DNA of 64,000 bases. Origin: Brachycybe producta. Lineage: Eukaryota; Arthropoda; Diplopoda; Playtdesmida; Andrognathidae. Made by a program: the position numbers and the translations under genes. The notes below the pieces were generated by a model, which was given only the letters and a program-made list of their open reading frames with translations, searched no databases and had not been told where the DNA came from. Where the stretch lies: assembly GCA_036925085.1 (NCBI GenBank), contig JAUPFP010000017.1, forward strand, positions 3,620,960 to 3,684,959, written 5' to 3'. This document shows, piece after piece, positions 1 through 11,496 of this stretch (position 1 is the first letter of the stretch; each line of letters begins with the position of its first letter).

Positions 1-1250
1 GTGATTTTTAAATAATTTTTAAAAATATATATGTGCCTAACCTGCACATTGCACTTTGAAAACTTAATATTGGATAACTTTAAATATGAAAAATAAACAT
101 ATTGCCGCGACTGAGTATTTTAAAAATTAACATTTTTTTTTAACATGTGGTATATGGGCTCAAGAGAAAAACGATGCTGGCTCTCTTTGTGGAGATTTTT
201 CGAAGTAATTTAGTGACGTAGCCTCTTAATGACATTTTGAAAAAGGCGAAAATAGTTTTTTTCATGAAATATCAATGGGGAAACAAAAGAGGTCATTTTC
301 AAACTGCTATAAACTGTTAATTTTTTAAGATAAACACTGTATTGACAAAGGAAGACTTTGAACATAATCATTTCCATTGTTGTTTTGAAAACAGTTTCAA
401 TTTTTCCAAGTTTTTAAAAAAAAAAACGTTCGCGTGACGTTATTGCGTCCAAATCTTCCATTCTAGAATCACATTCTAGAATCGTGAAAATTAACCAGTA
501 TACACATCTTTAGATGGGCTTTTTCGTAGGCTATATTAGAATTTTCAATTTTGTTCCATTTACCTGATTTTTGAGAAAAATCATCAAATTTTAAAAAAAC
601 CTGAACATAAAAAGTTGGCAGCCAGGAAAGTAGGCTTTATTGCATCACGTTTTTTTCAAAGAATAAATTAACCCATGTAGGTTATGGTAGAGAAGTGAGA
701 GGTCCTTGGATCAAGTCCTGGCTGGGGTTTTTTGTAAATTAATTTCTTCAACGCAAGGCAAGCTTATACTAGGATCAAAAAAAGTATTTACTCCAAATGT
801 ATATCACGAAGTGTTCTCAATCTGAGATATTATACAGTGCGTAAATGCTTATAACGTTATAAATGTTTATAACATGTGAAATTGTTTATAACTCGGGCTA
901 TACTTGATGGATTTGCCTGACATTTTCAACATTTTCATCCTATATTATAAATGCACTGCTAGGCAGAAATTTTTCTAAAAAAGGTAAAAATTTAGAAAAT
1001 TAAAAACTTGAAAATGGCCATTTCATAATTATAAACGAACTAATGAACTTTTCACGTTTATTAATTATTGTGACAAAATAACATGCTGAACACAGTACAC
1101 GACTGTCCTGATGTTTTATAATATATTTTCTACATACTTTAAACAATATTTATATGCAAATTTACAGAAACTCTGCCCTGAAGCAGCTAAAATGGCACTT
1201 TTTAGTTCTGCAGTTGTAGTATAATAATGGCAATCTGCTTAATCATTACG
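1..1250. repeat. dispersed repeat W, copy 1
   Basis: Bases 485-1250 closely resemble 50033-50800 in the same orientation, sharing the blocks around 'AACCAGTATACACATC' and 'AAAGTTGGCAGCCAGGAAAG'. Bases 1-170 resemble the reverse complement of 49015-49185, so the two copies differ by a local inversion. The last 415 bases are a Tc1-like element end listed separately. A tRNA T-arm-like box (GGATCAAGTCC) near 708 has a counterpart (GGTTCAAGTC) near 50320, so part of the repeat may derive from a SINE. No coding potential was seen. Confidence 0.7.
835..1250 (-). mobile_element. Tc1/mariner-like element, 3' terminal part only
   Basis: Starts with CAGTGCG, matching the ends CAGTTCG at 50398 and CAGTGCA at 63142, and runs parallel to both for about 400 bases (shared 'TTATTAATTATTGTGACA' and 'GGCAATCTGCTTAATCA'). 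The two longer copies continue into minus-strand Tc1-type transposase. This copy stops before the transposase, at a CT-rich stretch near 1255. The sequence just left of 835 is also shared with the 50-kb copy, so here the element sits inside a larger duplicated repeat. Confidence 0.6.
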
Positions 1251-2430
1251 TCTCTCTTTCTCTCATACCATCACCCTTATGCATTTAGGGCTTTATCTTA
1301 GTTTGCTCATTTCTGTTCTTTAAGTTAGGGACCCTTTTATTACTCTGTTTACATCTTCACTAGTGCCCTAGTTTTTTTTAATTTCTTTAAGATTAATATC
1401 GGTCACGTCTTCTTTTGAAATCCAACTGAAAATTATCACAAAAATAGTCATTTCCTTATTGCCTTTTCTTCCTATAAATTGTAACTTCCAAAAGAATAAA
1501 TAAAGTATTTTCTGTTCAAACTGCTACTGTGTGGTGGTTGTGTTTTATTTTGTTCATCTTTAGTGAGTTGATTTCTTTTAAAGTACAAAAGTTAGTTAGG
1601 CAGCAGAGGGACCTCTCTAAACTCAGTGGTTTATAAGTTCTATAACAAGGCAAAATTAGCTACAAATGCTTTTAAAAAAGGAATAATAATTATCCGATAT
1701 TCATTCTCTCTCTATCTCTTCTCTCTCTCCCCTCTCCCTCCCTCTCAAGAATTTTAAGGTTTTCTCTATCCATTTAAAAATATTTCACAAAATAAGTATG
1801 GGTTGCTTTTGGGTTGAGAAACACTGCCCTAGAATCTTATGTCAAATATCACCATTGAGAATTTATGATACCATGTGCTAGATACCAGTGAAACTTAAGT
1901 TTAAAGTAATGGTGAACAGGTGACAGACTGGACATAATCCCATCTACAACAATGACAACATTTGATAAATGGTCTTCAGAACACATTCATGCCATCAAAG
2001 TTTTACAATCCAATGGGATTTAGAAGCAATACTTGTATATACTGTACCTTATATATAACAAGCACAAAACTAGTAAGCCACCTTTCAATTTGAGCCAAAA
2101 TATATACAAGATGTTACAAATGTCTCCATACTTGAATTTTCTTTGAAACAAAAATTATTATTTATGAAATAAATGAAAATAAATAAATAAATAATAAAAT
2201 AAATAAATGAAATAAATAAATTTGAAACTTGTAAAAAATGCTGACAGGCTGTGGAATCAAGGATAAAATTTAAAAAAAACTAATGCATGTTTTGTTTCTG
2301 AAGTAGTTCATAAATTTTCCAGATAAAAAACATTGATTGAGACTACTTTTTATGGATACAAATACTGGAAATTAAGTTGTTTTTAAGAAAAATAAAAACA
2401 AAAAACTTGAACTTCTGCTGTTTCTTTGCT
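1251..2430. other. AT-rich interval without a recognisable gene
   Basis: No ORF or TE motif was recognised. It contains a CT-rich low-complexity tract near 1700-1745 and an (AAAT/AATA)n microsatellite near 2157-2222. Confidence 0.6.
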
Positions 2431-2558
2431 TTTAAATCGGTGGCGCTGATCAAGCGCCAAATTGAATAAGTGGCAAACTGAATAAGCGCCAAACTGAATA
2501 ATTTTATTCAGTTTGGCGTTTGTTCAATTTGGCGCTTATTCAGTCGCCCCTTTAAATA
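2431..2558. repeat. palindromic MITE-like hairpin
   Basis: Two inverted arms of about 50 bases share the units GCGCCAAATTGAA and GCCAAACTGAATAA, with outer ends GGTGGCGCTGA and the complement of GGGGCGACTGA. The innermost part around 2490 is a tighter palindrome (AAACTGAATAATTTTATTCAGTTT). One extra GCGCCAAACTGAATAA unit sits in the left arm. This is a hairpin of the MITE kind; no target duplication was established. Confidence 0.65.
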
Positions 2559-2616
2559 ACTTAATTCTGTGAGCTACATGTTGGGGTCATAATAATATGG
2601 GGGTCTACGTTTTTAA

Positions 2617-4861
2617 TAATAATAATAATAATAATAATATTTTATTAGTGTTTTACAGGTTGTACATTACAGCAACACTTACGTCTAACCCTGGTCAATA
2701 TAAGACAAAATAAAATAACAAACACAAATACATAGGGATATACAAAGAGGTGAAAACAATCATTTCATCATCGATACATTTTTTTAATTTCCTCTTGCAG
2801 CCCGTCCATGCAACCAACAAGCTAGATCCAATGTCTTAACATTAGCATAAAAGCTAGCTGATGATGAAGAGTCCACTACATATTGTGGGAGTGAATTCCA
2901 AATAGGGATGACCCTATTAAAAAAACAGTGTTGTTTACAATTAATGCGAGCTACAGGTGACATAATACGCTTTGAGTGGGACCTAGTGATTGTTGGAGAA
3001 AATATTAGGAAAGACTCCCACTCCAAGGGAAAAAAGACATCCTTAGCCAATATTTTGTATAACAATACTAAGTCAGTATGGAGGCGTCTCAGTTCAAGAG
3101 TAATTATTCCAAGGGAATGCAATCATTGTATATACGACATATTAGACAAGCCCTTCAATCGTTTAGTAAATCTACGCTGAACTGCCTCTATTGCATCAAT
3201 ATCTCGTATCAGATATGGGGACCACACTGAAGAGGCATAACTCAGGATTGGGATTACAAATGCCTTAAAGGCCATGACTAATACTGTAATTGGGCTATTG
3301 GGCAATACTTTAAATAATATGCCTACCCTTTGATGGCCTTTGGAACATATTACGTTACAATGTGATGAGAAATTTAACTTATCATTAAATAAGACACCCA
3401 GGTCTCGGGCTTCAGGAACCAATTTAATGGCACTGCCCATACAAGATAGACTTGATGCCAGCCCTTTAGTATTAAAGTCCAGCACCATACACTTGTCAAT
3501 TGAAAGAGACATGCCATTAGTATCTGCCCAATCTGATATGTTAGATAGGGTTCCTTGCAGTTTCTCCAAACAACTGGATACACATTTCACATCATTGGCA
3601 TAAAGCAGGGTCTTACAGAGATTGTTTTGTGCTATATCATTAATAAATATACCAAATAGGATTGGTCCCAATACGCTACCCTGAATTACCCCACTACCAA
3701 CTGAGCTAACGCACGAGAGGGTTGATCCTACTTGAACTGACTGGAAGCGGTTAGTCAGAAAAGCCTGTATCCATCCATAGACAGGGTTTGCTATACCATA
3801 TCTAGCAAGCTTGGCCATCAGAAGACCATGATCAACTCTGTCAAATGCAGATGTAAAATCAAGATAAGCCACAGTTGCAGACTTCTTTTTATCTACGCAG
3901 TCCACAATTTCTAGTAAACAGTCAAGAAGTTGTATTGTTGAAGAACGAGTGGGAAGGAAACCATACTGCTTTGAGGCAAGCAAGTTCATTGATTTCATAT
4001 GATTTAATAAATATTCCCCAATTATCCTTTCCATTAGCTTACATATAATACTTGTGAGCGATATTGGCCTATAATTCTTCGGCAGTGTACGATCACCTTT
4101 TTTAAAGACAGGACGTACTATAGCCAATTTCCAGTCGGAAGGTAAACTGCCCGATAGTAAAGATAACTTAAATAGATCACAAATTGGGCTGGCAAGCTCT
4201 GCCGCACAATGCTTTAATACCCTGGCAGGAATTCCATCAGGCCCAGAAGTGCAATTTGGACGTATATTATTAAGCAATTCATAAATGGTGTGCACATTAA
4301 AGGAAGAAAGTGCTCCAAGATCGGTATAAAGTGGATTAGTACAGTCGTTTGGTATATGGTTATTTTGTGAGTATGAGTTAGCAAATTCAAGATTTAAGAA
4401 TTCTGCCTGTTCTGTTTCTGAAGAACTAACAACCCCACTTTCTAAGACCAAGTTTGGAATTTTTGCGTGATTGCAAAGACGTTTGCGCACGAACTTAAAA
4501 AAGGTAGTATTATCACGACTACTAACTGCACTAATTTCAAGTCTGGCAGCATTATCTCTAACTACTTGACGATAGTAAGAGACTGATTGCTTATATAGAG
4601 TCAGAGCTATGGGGTCATTGGTACGCTTCCAGTTCCTCCAACACATCAATTTATGGTTGAATGCCTTACGAGTACAGCGTGGAACATAAGACACTCGTCT
4701 AGTAGAAACAATTGGGGCATATTTATTTACTGCACTGAGAACAATGGACTGACATTCTACCCAGACTGTTTCAATGTCAAAACATTGGTTTGCTTTGAAC
4801 CAGATTATTGAATGGAGATGATGTTTAATCTGTGCTAGGGCATGGTTTTAGTTCATAATAG
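2617..4861 (-). mobile_element. LINE A, CR1/Jockey-group retrotransposon, 5'-truncated
   Basis: A minus-strand non-LTR element whose reverse transcriptase occupies most of its length. On the minus strand it ends in a (TTA)n microsatellite tail, seen as AATAATAATAAT on the plus strand at 2617-2640, typical of LINEs that prime on simple repeats. No endonuclease domain is present. The coding frame stays open upstream of the first ATG, up to about 4848, and ends next to the T-family LTR starting at 4862, so the 5' part was either lost or displaced by that LTR. Confidence 0.85.
2784..4848 (-). pseudogene. LINE A reverse transcriptase remnant
   Basis: The 523-residue frame at 3123-4694 continues upstream without a stop and downstream, after one in-frame TGA at about 3120-3122, for another 112 residues to 2784. 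RT motifs are clear: a 'GPDGIPARVLK' block, 'NYRPISLTSI' , 'AYLDFTSAFDRVDHGLL', and 'GVIQGSVLGPILFGIFIND'. The catalytic YADD box reads YAND near 3591-3602, so one of the two adjacent aspartates is lost and the enzyme should be inactive. The C-terminal part has the usual 'IWNSLP' signature. This is the ORF2 of a CR1/Jockey-superfamily LINE. It differs from LINE B (9.9-11.4 kb) in sequence and in its tail repeat. The TGA is most simply a decayed CGA arginine codon, which is an inference. Confidence 0.9.
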
Positions 4862-5574
4862 TGTGAGATTTCATATTCATATATACTATTGGATACACAT
4901 GTTGGGGAAAGGAGGGTTGATCGTTTACTCACATACACGGCGACACTATGATTCCTGAATTTCCCACCAATTGTTGACTTTCGCACCTTCCTCTCTCGCA
5001 TATAACGTTACCATACGTGAGGAAGGTTGGGAGGACGGAATATGACAGATGGCAGTGTATGGCTGATGACTCCCTGAAGAGAATAAAGATTCTTGAGAGA
5101 GGTGGTGACCACCTGTCTCTGGAAAATTGTCTCGTCACAATGGGGCTCTTTTACCTCCTTGCCCTATTGTGTCTCCGATTGTTATAAAGAGTTAAACACA
5201 TGAAGACCACGTAGTTTGTTTTTGTAAACTTTTATTCATCTTTATAGAGATACATAAAGAACCCCAAGGATGAACGGTTACAGTTAAAAAAGTGTCCACG
5301 GGCCCATTGTTTGTGACGGATAAAATCGACGTAGCAAGCATGAACAAATTTGAGAAACAGAATGAATGGAGAACAAAGGAAAACAAGGTGCTTTTATAAG
5401 CTTGGGCCTGTGCACACCCTATGAGGTGCAAACAGGCCCAAGCGACCACGCTCCGAGAAACATCCCTCCACTCTAAATAGGTTTGTAGTAAAAGGAGGGA
5501 GAGACAATGAGGAGTCTGACCCCCCCCCAGGCTACCATTCTGGGAGGGGGGATCATGATATACAGGGTGTTACA
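4862..5574 (-). mobile_element. LTR family T, copy T4, probable solo LTR
   Basis: On the minus strand it begins TGTAACACCCTG and ends CTCACA, the same ends as the other T LTRs at 18449, 24502 and 55394. It has a U3 inverted repeat (5401-5442) immediately upstream of a TATAAAAG box, then GATGAATAAAAG as a polyadenylation signal. The flanks are ATAG on the left and ACAG on the right, a possible 4-bp target duplication with one mutation. No internal retroelement sequence adjoins it. It is a divergent member of the family: the palindrome arms read CTTGGGCCTG/CAGGCCCAAG instead of CTTGGACCTG/CAGGTCCAAG. Confidence 0.75.
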
Positions 5575-6770
5575 ACAGTAGCTTGGGAAGCGCCCACCCT
5601 TGTGAAATTATTCTACGGCAAAACTGAAAACAGTAATATAAAATTGAAACATCTGTGAAGTATGATCTATTAAACATTGTACAGTGTAGACTGTGTAGTA
5701 TTCTGTGTTATAGAAGGCCACATGTGCCACGCTGCTCTACATGTGGGGTAAGTTGGCACACACCATTGGGTAGGTTATCATATCATAGAAATCTCCATAA
5801 AATAATTGAAATATTTGATTAAATCAACAGCTAAGCTGACACTAAAAATTATACTTACAACTTCACGCACGTGATATACTACCAAGGATATTTTGCTAAG
5901 TTTTGATTGCTGTGACTTTTCTTGTGCCAGGGCGTAATAAAAGGTGTGATGGGCGTGTAAGACATGTTGGCTTGTTTTTAAGTTATTTTGGGGCATTTGG
6001 CGATATTTTAAGGCATGTAACGATATTTAATGGTACATACACTGATATTTTTCACATTCTGAGGAGCTGCGCCACAGTCACCCGTGCAACAAGCTTAATT
6101 TAATGTAATCCCACATAATCACCTATATAAAAAAATTCCCGGCAGGTAAGAGTTGCATTTAATTTTAAATAAGTGTATGTACACTAAAATATCGTTACCT
6201 CCTTTAAAATATCCTGAACTGCGTAAAAATATGTTTAAAAACAAGCCAACATGTCCATCACGCCATACATCAGGGCCGTGCCGTGCTATGATACAGAGAG
6301 GCGACTGCATCAGGTGGCACCGTAAGGGGCGACCATTCAATAATTAAAAATCTTTATGCAAAGCTTTTTTATATTGATCTATGTTATTTCGATTTTGAAG
6401 TATATGATTTATGATTTATCGCACGCCTCAGCCTAGGCACTTTCCGTACAGTTTGATTTCAGTTTCTGTTGCAGGTGTATCGTTGGCGAGCGCTCGCCGA
6501 AAGACCGAAAGATCTGACAGCGCGAAGCTATTATTTTTGTTTGTAATATACCTCACGGCCGCTCCTAAAAGCTGAGGCGACATTGAGATGAAGATATAAT
6601 TTTTAAAAAATGACAAATAATGAAACAATGTTTAAAAAAAAGCACAAAAAAGTGAAAATTAAATTACAACATTTGAAATTATAAAATATATTTACAAAAA
6701 CATACATATATGAAATGTTTTATTTTTGAAACCCGAGTATCAATAAGATTTATTAAGAGTATAATTTTTT
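5575..6770. repeat. interval with inverted repeat pair (about 5938-6045 / 6170-6275)
   Basis: The left arm reads through GGGCGTGTAAGACATGTTGG and the right arm is its approximate reverse complement (CCAACATGTCCATCACGCC), including the neighbouring GATATTTTAA and GTAACGATAT blocks. A third and fourth degenerate copy of AACAAGCC(A/T)ACA..CCCATCAC lie at 7585-7705. The remainder is AT-rich with no recognised gene. Confidence 0.5.
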
Positions 6771-6882
6771 TTTGTTTCTTCACCACGAATCCATTATTAC
6801 GAAAGATTCTCTACGATGTTTCGGTTCCACAATTACCGAACTAAGCGGAACGAAAACGTTCTCATCGGATAACAAGGTACTA

Positions 6883-7132
6883 TGGAATTATCTCGTCGCT
6901 CGTATCGATTACAACGGCGTCTTCTTCGTTCGAACAGTCCCACAGGGAATCAGCTTGAAGTGACGCTTCTTTGCTTTTTTCATCCATTTTTCCTTTCCGA
7001 TAACTTAAAACCAACTCTCTTCGTCCCAAACTAGTTGACGATTGGTCTCTCGTTCCTCCGATGTCAGAACAGCACTCGAGTCTGCATCAGTCATGTTGAA
7101 GATCTCGGTCACTTTTAGTTGGTTTCCCCCAT
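6883..7132 (-). pseudogene. possible remnant coding exon, unidentified
   Basis: This segment is visibly richer in CpG than its AT-rich surroundings. A minus-strand frame starting with ATG near 7093 reads MTDADSSAVLTSEERE and onward for 29 codons to a TAA, then stays open for about 30 more codons of lysine/arginine-rich sequence. An overlapping small minus-strand ORF (35 codons, about 6990-6883) has A at -3 and G at +4 around its ATG. On the plus strand a 63-codon frame (6772-6963) runs opposite. None resembles a known family to me. Base composition, not homology, is the reason for listing it. Confidence 0.2.
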
Positions 7133-7764
7133 TGTTGATAGTTCTACTTTGAGCTTACAATTATTGAAAATATTTGATTTTAATGTTAGTTTGTCTCGAG
7201 AAGTGGCAAGTGGCTGTGCTGTGTTTAAATCAGTAAATCAGATATATAATATATCTGTATCAGTATAATATTTTTGCATTTATACTAATTCAGTTCTTGT
7301 GTTTAAAAAGTAGATCAGGTAAGAGAATTATTGTTTTTTTACAGCAATTGTAGTTACTTATTATCATTGAAAATGATTACGTTATGACAATAGGGACTCG
7401 AATTAAAAAGTAGCATTTGCATGGACTTGGTATATCTCAGGTGCAGAACGTGTGCTTGTGTGTGATAGATAGAGTTGCTTAGAATAGTATTCGTACATTT
7501 TGTGCAGTTTTTTTAAATCACAATCGAAGGTAATTTTAAAGAAAAAACATTTAAGAACTTGCATCATACTGAGAAAATCTACCGCACAGCCCTGCCTTTT
7601 TATGCCCCGAAATAAGTTAAAAACAAGCCTACAGGCCCATCACGCCCCAAAATACTGTGAAAACAAGCCAACATGCCCTACATGCCCATCACACCTTTTA
7701 GTATTCCCCTCTTCAGCCTGCTTTAGGTGGTGGTAATGTGTAGGCAATATGGAATTCTTCTGCC

Positions 7765-8030
7765 CAGGGACGTCATTTGGGGGTGCCAGGGAGGCATTTG
7801 CCCCCCCCCCCCCCGAAAAACAATTGTTATTACAATCAGTACACATAAGTTATAACTAGCGATTGTGCATATTTTTTTCAAATTTCTTGCAAATATAAAT
7901 AAATCCATCAAAACCTAATTTATATTAAGTGGCAATATGCACATGTCTTGCAGCACTGGCCTGCATATATACAACAATTAGCAAGTCGGTCAAGTTTTGC
8001 CCCTCCTAAAAAACTGAAATGACGGCCCTG
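7765..8030. mobile_element. hAT-type MITE with 8-bp target-site duplication
   Basis: The 266-bp element begins CAGGGACGTCATTT and ends AAATGACGGCCCTG, imperfect terminal inverted repeats. It is flanked on both sides by the identical octamer CTTCTGCC (7757-7764 and 8031-8038). An 8-bp duplication with CAGGG-type ends is characteristic of the hAT superfamily. There is no transposase, so it is non-autonomous. A C-run of about 16 bases lies inside at 7801-7816, where sequencing error is likely. Confidence 0.88.
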
Positions 8031-8038
8031 CTTCTGCC

Positions 8039-9637
8039 CCGACAACAAAAACATAACTAAACTCTAAGTAGCACAAGACTGTGTAAGGGCTGTAAAGGCA
8101 CATCTACTAGCAGGCTGAAGATGAAATTATTGTATTGAAGCAGTAGCTGAAGATAAACATGTGTTTCAGCTATTGTGTTTAGCCATCTTCAGCTCAGCAA
8201 CAAACCAGCTCAGCCTTTCAGTTCACATAAAATTAGTTCAAAGCACCTCACTGAATGTATTTTATTACACAAGGCCAATGTCACGTGGTCTTGATAAGAT
8301 TATTATTTGCATGCAACACCGTTTTTATATTCATATAGGTTGATGGGTATCATGTGATGATGACATCACTATAGCTAACCAGCTACAAATAAGATGAAAT
8401 ATCTAATTACATAAGATACTGTATAAGCTGAAATGCATTTTAAGCTCCAATTTGCTGCTTCAGCTCATACAATTTTTTGACATCTATCTAATAAATAAAT
8501 GCGAGAATAGTGGGCGAAAATCTTATTAAAAATTCTGTAAATAATATAATAGTAAATCATGACCATAATAAAACTAAGAATAAGTTTTATAAATGGCCCA
8601 ATAAAATAAATGAACCTTATCGTTTGTAAAAAAATTTAGACAATATCTTTTTTAGAAAATAAATATTTTCTACCCCAGAAAATGCCGCCCTTAAGAATGT
8701 TTCTCAATTTGTGGCCCAAGTGCCAATTGTGAAGAAATCAATCGTCATCATTATTGAAGCAAACTGCAAACATGCTTTTTTTCTAATCAGAAAAGGTTGG
8801 TTAGAGAGGCTAGATGTCAAGTTTTTTTATTTAAACGAGATTGTTACTTCATACTTGGCACTTGGGCCACATAGTGAGAAACATTCCGGTTGATATTGCA
8901 TCAAAATCCTAGCCCTAGTCATCACAATAAAACAAAAAGTAAGAAAATATCTCCATATTCCTCAGGTAGCTGATATCAGTGGATAAGATGCATTGCCAAG
9001 AAAAAAATATAAATCATATAAAACAGTGATTTTAGGCACCAATGATCTCGCCAATCTCTTGTAACTGAATATTTTGTCTGAAAGTCCATTTTAAGAAATG
9101 GACAAAAATAGCAATCTGTTAGTGCATAAATATTACTAATTTTATTAGATTGGTCTGCCCAACTCAAATATACCGCCCTGAAAAGTTTATTTGAAATCAG
9201 CTTATGACAAGAGTATTCATTCAGCAATCAATTATAAATTAACGATAAGACAAAATCCTGGCAATCTTTCAAGTACTAATATCAATAAAGGCTCTGAGAT
9301 CATTAATGTCATGTTCTCATTATACCCGCACATACCACAAAAAACCTAGCCTACTACCTATTTAAAAAGTGCTACAGTATGCTAAATAGGGACGCTCTAA
9401 TGATTTGTATGTTGTACACTTTACTTCTAATTGGACACCATTGTAGAACTTGTTGACTAGGCCTTAGCATATGTATTGATTTTGACAGAATGTGTTGAAT
9501 TTGGAGCGTCCATCAAAGTTTAACTATGAGGATAATCCCAAACTATATATGAAAATCTTGAAGTTGTGCTTTTTGTTTTACTCCAGTATTTATCTGGACT
9601 ACAACCTTTATTCAATATATTCCTCTAATCAATATAT
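8039..9637. other. AT-rich interval without a recognisable gene
   Basis: Nothing coding was recognised. Around 8095-8200 and again near 8440-8475 there are short inverted pieces of a GCTGAAGAT / ATCTTCAGC motif suggestive of an old palindromic repeat. Two blocks near 8700-8890 (GGCCCAAGTGCCAA and TTGGCACTTGGGCC) form another inverted pair about 150 bases apart. Confidence 0.45.
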
Positions 9638-9935
9638 TGTAACGAACCACTTTTTTTGGGGGGGGGGATAGAATAAGCTCAGGGGTTTTTAGTTCTCTCT
9701 TTTGAGCGGACTGAAAGTGGTTGGGTAGACCACTTATTCTATTCTAGTTCTGGAGGAAGGAAACAATTGGTACCTTTCGTGTCCTCACCAGTTCCTCTTT
9801 TAAGAACCTTTACAGCTTAAAGCATCTTTTTCCTTTCAGTTACTGTTCAGCCTTGCGCCTGAATAAAAGCGGGTAGATCACATAGTCTTCCCTGGTTCTA
9901 TTTAGAGTGTGGTATCCAGGTTTGCAGCTGGATTG
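9638..9935 (+). mobile_element. possible LTR fragment, unassigned
   Basis: The block begins TGTAACGAACCAC, contains GAATAAAAGC as a candidate polyadenylation signal near 9860 and reaches CAGCTGGATTGGCG near 9930, which could be an LTR end plus primer-binding site. No second copy exists in the window and no target duplication was found, so this is a weak assignment from general LTR features only. Confidence 0.2.
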
Positions 9936-9947
9936 GCGTTGCCCTAA

Positions 9948-11412
9948 ATTCAATTCAATTCAATTAAATACACCTGCAATCAGCTCGAAAGCCATGTGGC
10001 AGGGAGGGATTGCTCCCAATCACGACTGATTGTCATTATTTAAAAATAAGACGTCATCATGAAATTGAAATCGTCCTAACAAAAAACTAGTCACAGGAAG
10101 AGAATTCCATAGTCTAATAACATTAGGAAGAAAAGACCAAAAATATGCATCAGTCCTAGCCATTAATTCTTTGAAAGTTTTTGAATGCCCAAATCTACCT
10201 TTACGAGAATTTCTAGTTAGTAAACCATTAAGCAGGGTAATGTTATCACACAACAGCAAACGTCCCAGAAGAGCGAGGCTTTGCTCATTTCTTCGGTCTG
10301 CTAATGATTGCCATTCTAGCTCTTGGAGCATAGACGATACGCTGTCAGTATACGCATACCGTCCCTTTACAAATCTTGCAGCCCTATGCTGCACCATTTC
10401 TATTTCTTGTTATAGATTATTTCTAAATGGGTTCCAAATTGGGGAACAATATTCTAAGATAAGTCTAACTAGGGTAAAGTAACAGACCTTCTTTACATTT
10501 TCTTTACAATGTTTAAGGGTGCATTGGACAAACCACAGCCTTTGATTAGCTTTGGCAACTGCTTTGGTTATATGATCTTTCCAAAGCATGTCCTTGGACA
10601 AGGTTAAGCCAAGATATTTGATGGTATCAACATGGGTTAGCTGAACATCTCCCATTGTGTAATCTGCCATGAACGATTCTCGCTTTCGGGAAACTCACAT
10701 AACATTGCATTTACTCCTATGCAGTTGTAAATGCCACTCAGAGCACCACTCTTCAACACTGTCTAGATCTCTTTGGAGGACTTCACTATCCTCATTATCC
10801 CTAATCCTCCTGTAAACAACAGCATCATCTGCAAACAAACGCATCGTACTGTTGCATCTGTCTGCCAGATCGTTTATGAACAGAAGGAAAAGCAGTGGTC
10901 CAAGAATGCAACCCTGAGGTACACCAGATGTTACTTTAGCCCAGTCTGACACAGCACCATCAATTTGGACTCGCTGTTGTCTATTTAATAAGAATGATGA
11001 TGTCCACGAAATTACTTGTTTATTTAAGATAAAAGTCATCATTCTTTTAATTAGTAGGGAATGCTTCACTGTATCAAATGCTTTTGCAAAATCTAAAAAT
11101 ACCAAGTCGAATTCGCCCTTACTATCCAAGCCAGATTGTATGTCTTGGATGAATAGTGCTAGCTGGGTATCACATGATCTGCCTTTTCGAAAACCATGCT
11201 GGTTTTCATGAATTAATTTATGGTTTTTTAAATGCTTGATTGTATTAGAATAAATTATATGCTCGAGAGTTTTACAAACAATGGAGGTCAGAGAAATGGG
11301 TCTATAGTTCTTTGGACAATTTTTATCTCCTGTTTTAAAAATTGGGCAGATATTTGCTTGCTTCCATGCCATAGGCAGTAAATGAGATAACGTTAAAAGT
11401 TCCACATTCAGC
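9948..11412 (-). mobile_element. LINE B, CR1-like retrotransposon, 5'-truncated
   Basis: A minus-strand LINE with a 3' UTR containing CATGTGGCAGGGAGGG on the plus strand and a 3' (AATTG)n tail, seen as CAATTCAATTCAATT at 9948. The same family recurs at 38572-39395, 40795-41145 and 47597-48841, all ending in the same 3' UTR and tail, so it was an active, repeatedly 5'-truncating family. Its 5' end is fused to LTR-related sequence near 11412-11497. Confidence 0.85.
10020..11412 (-). pseudogene. LINE B reverse transcriptase remnant
   Basis: One minus-strand frame covers RT and the C-terminal region with two in-frame stops: a TGA near 10693 after 'SKCNVM' and a TAA near 10400. The related copy at 47.6 kb has sense codons at both places. 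Motifs include 'NYRPISLTSIVCKTLE', 'HGFRKGRSCDTQLALF', 'FLDFAKAFDTVKHSLL', 'SGVPQGCILGPLLFLLFIND' and an intact 'LFADDAVVY' catalytic box. The C-terminus ends '..TRNSRKGRFGHSK..' followed by 'IRLWNSLP', the usual LINE tail signature. The apparent N-terminal extension beyond 11412 belongs to neighbouring LTR sequence, not to the LINE. Confidence 0.88.
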
Positions 11413-11439
11413 TTAGACGATATAAAATAAAAACTTCTT

Positions 11440-11496
11440 TCCAAACTCTGCTCTGTACTTATATACCCAAGAAGAGGATTCTGAGAAGACTTTGGA
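11440..11496. repeat. fragment related to LTR-like block V
   Basis: The stretch around 'AAGAGGATTCTGAGAA' matches 56430-56530 in the minus-strand LTR-like block at 56.3-57 kb, including the preceding TATA-like 'TTATATACCCAAG'. It forms the join between LINE B and the U block. Confidence 0.4.
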
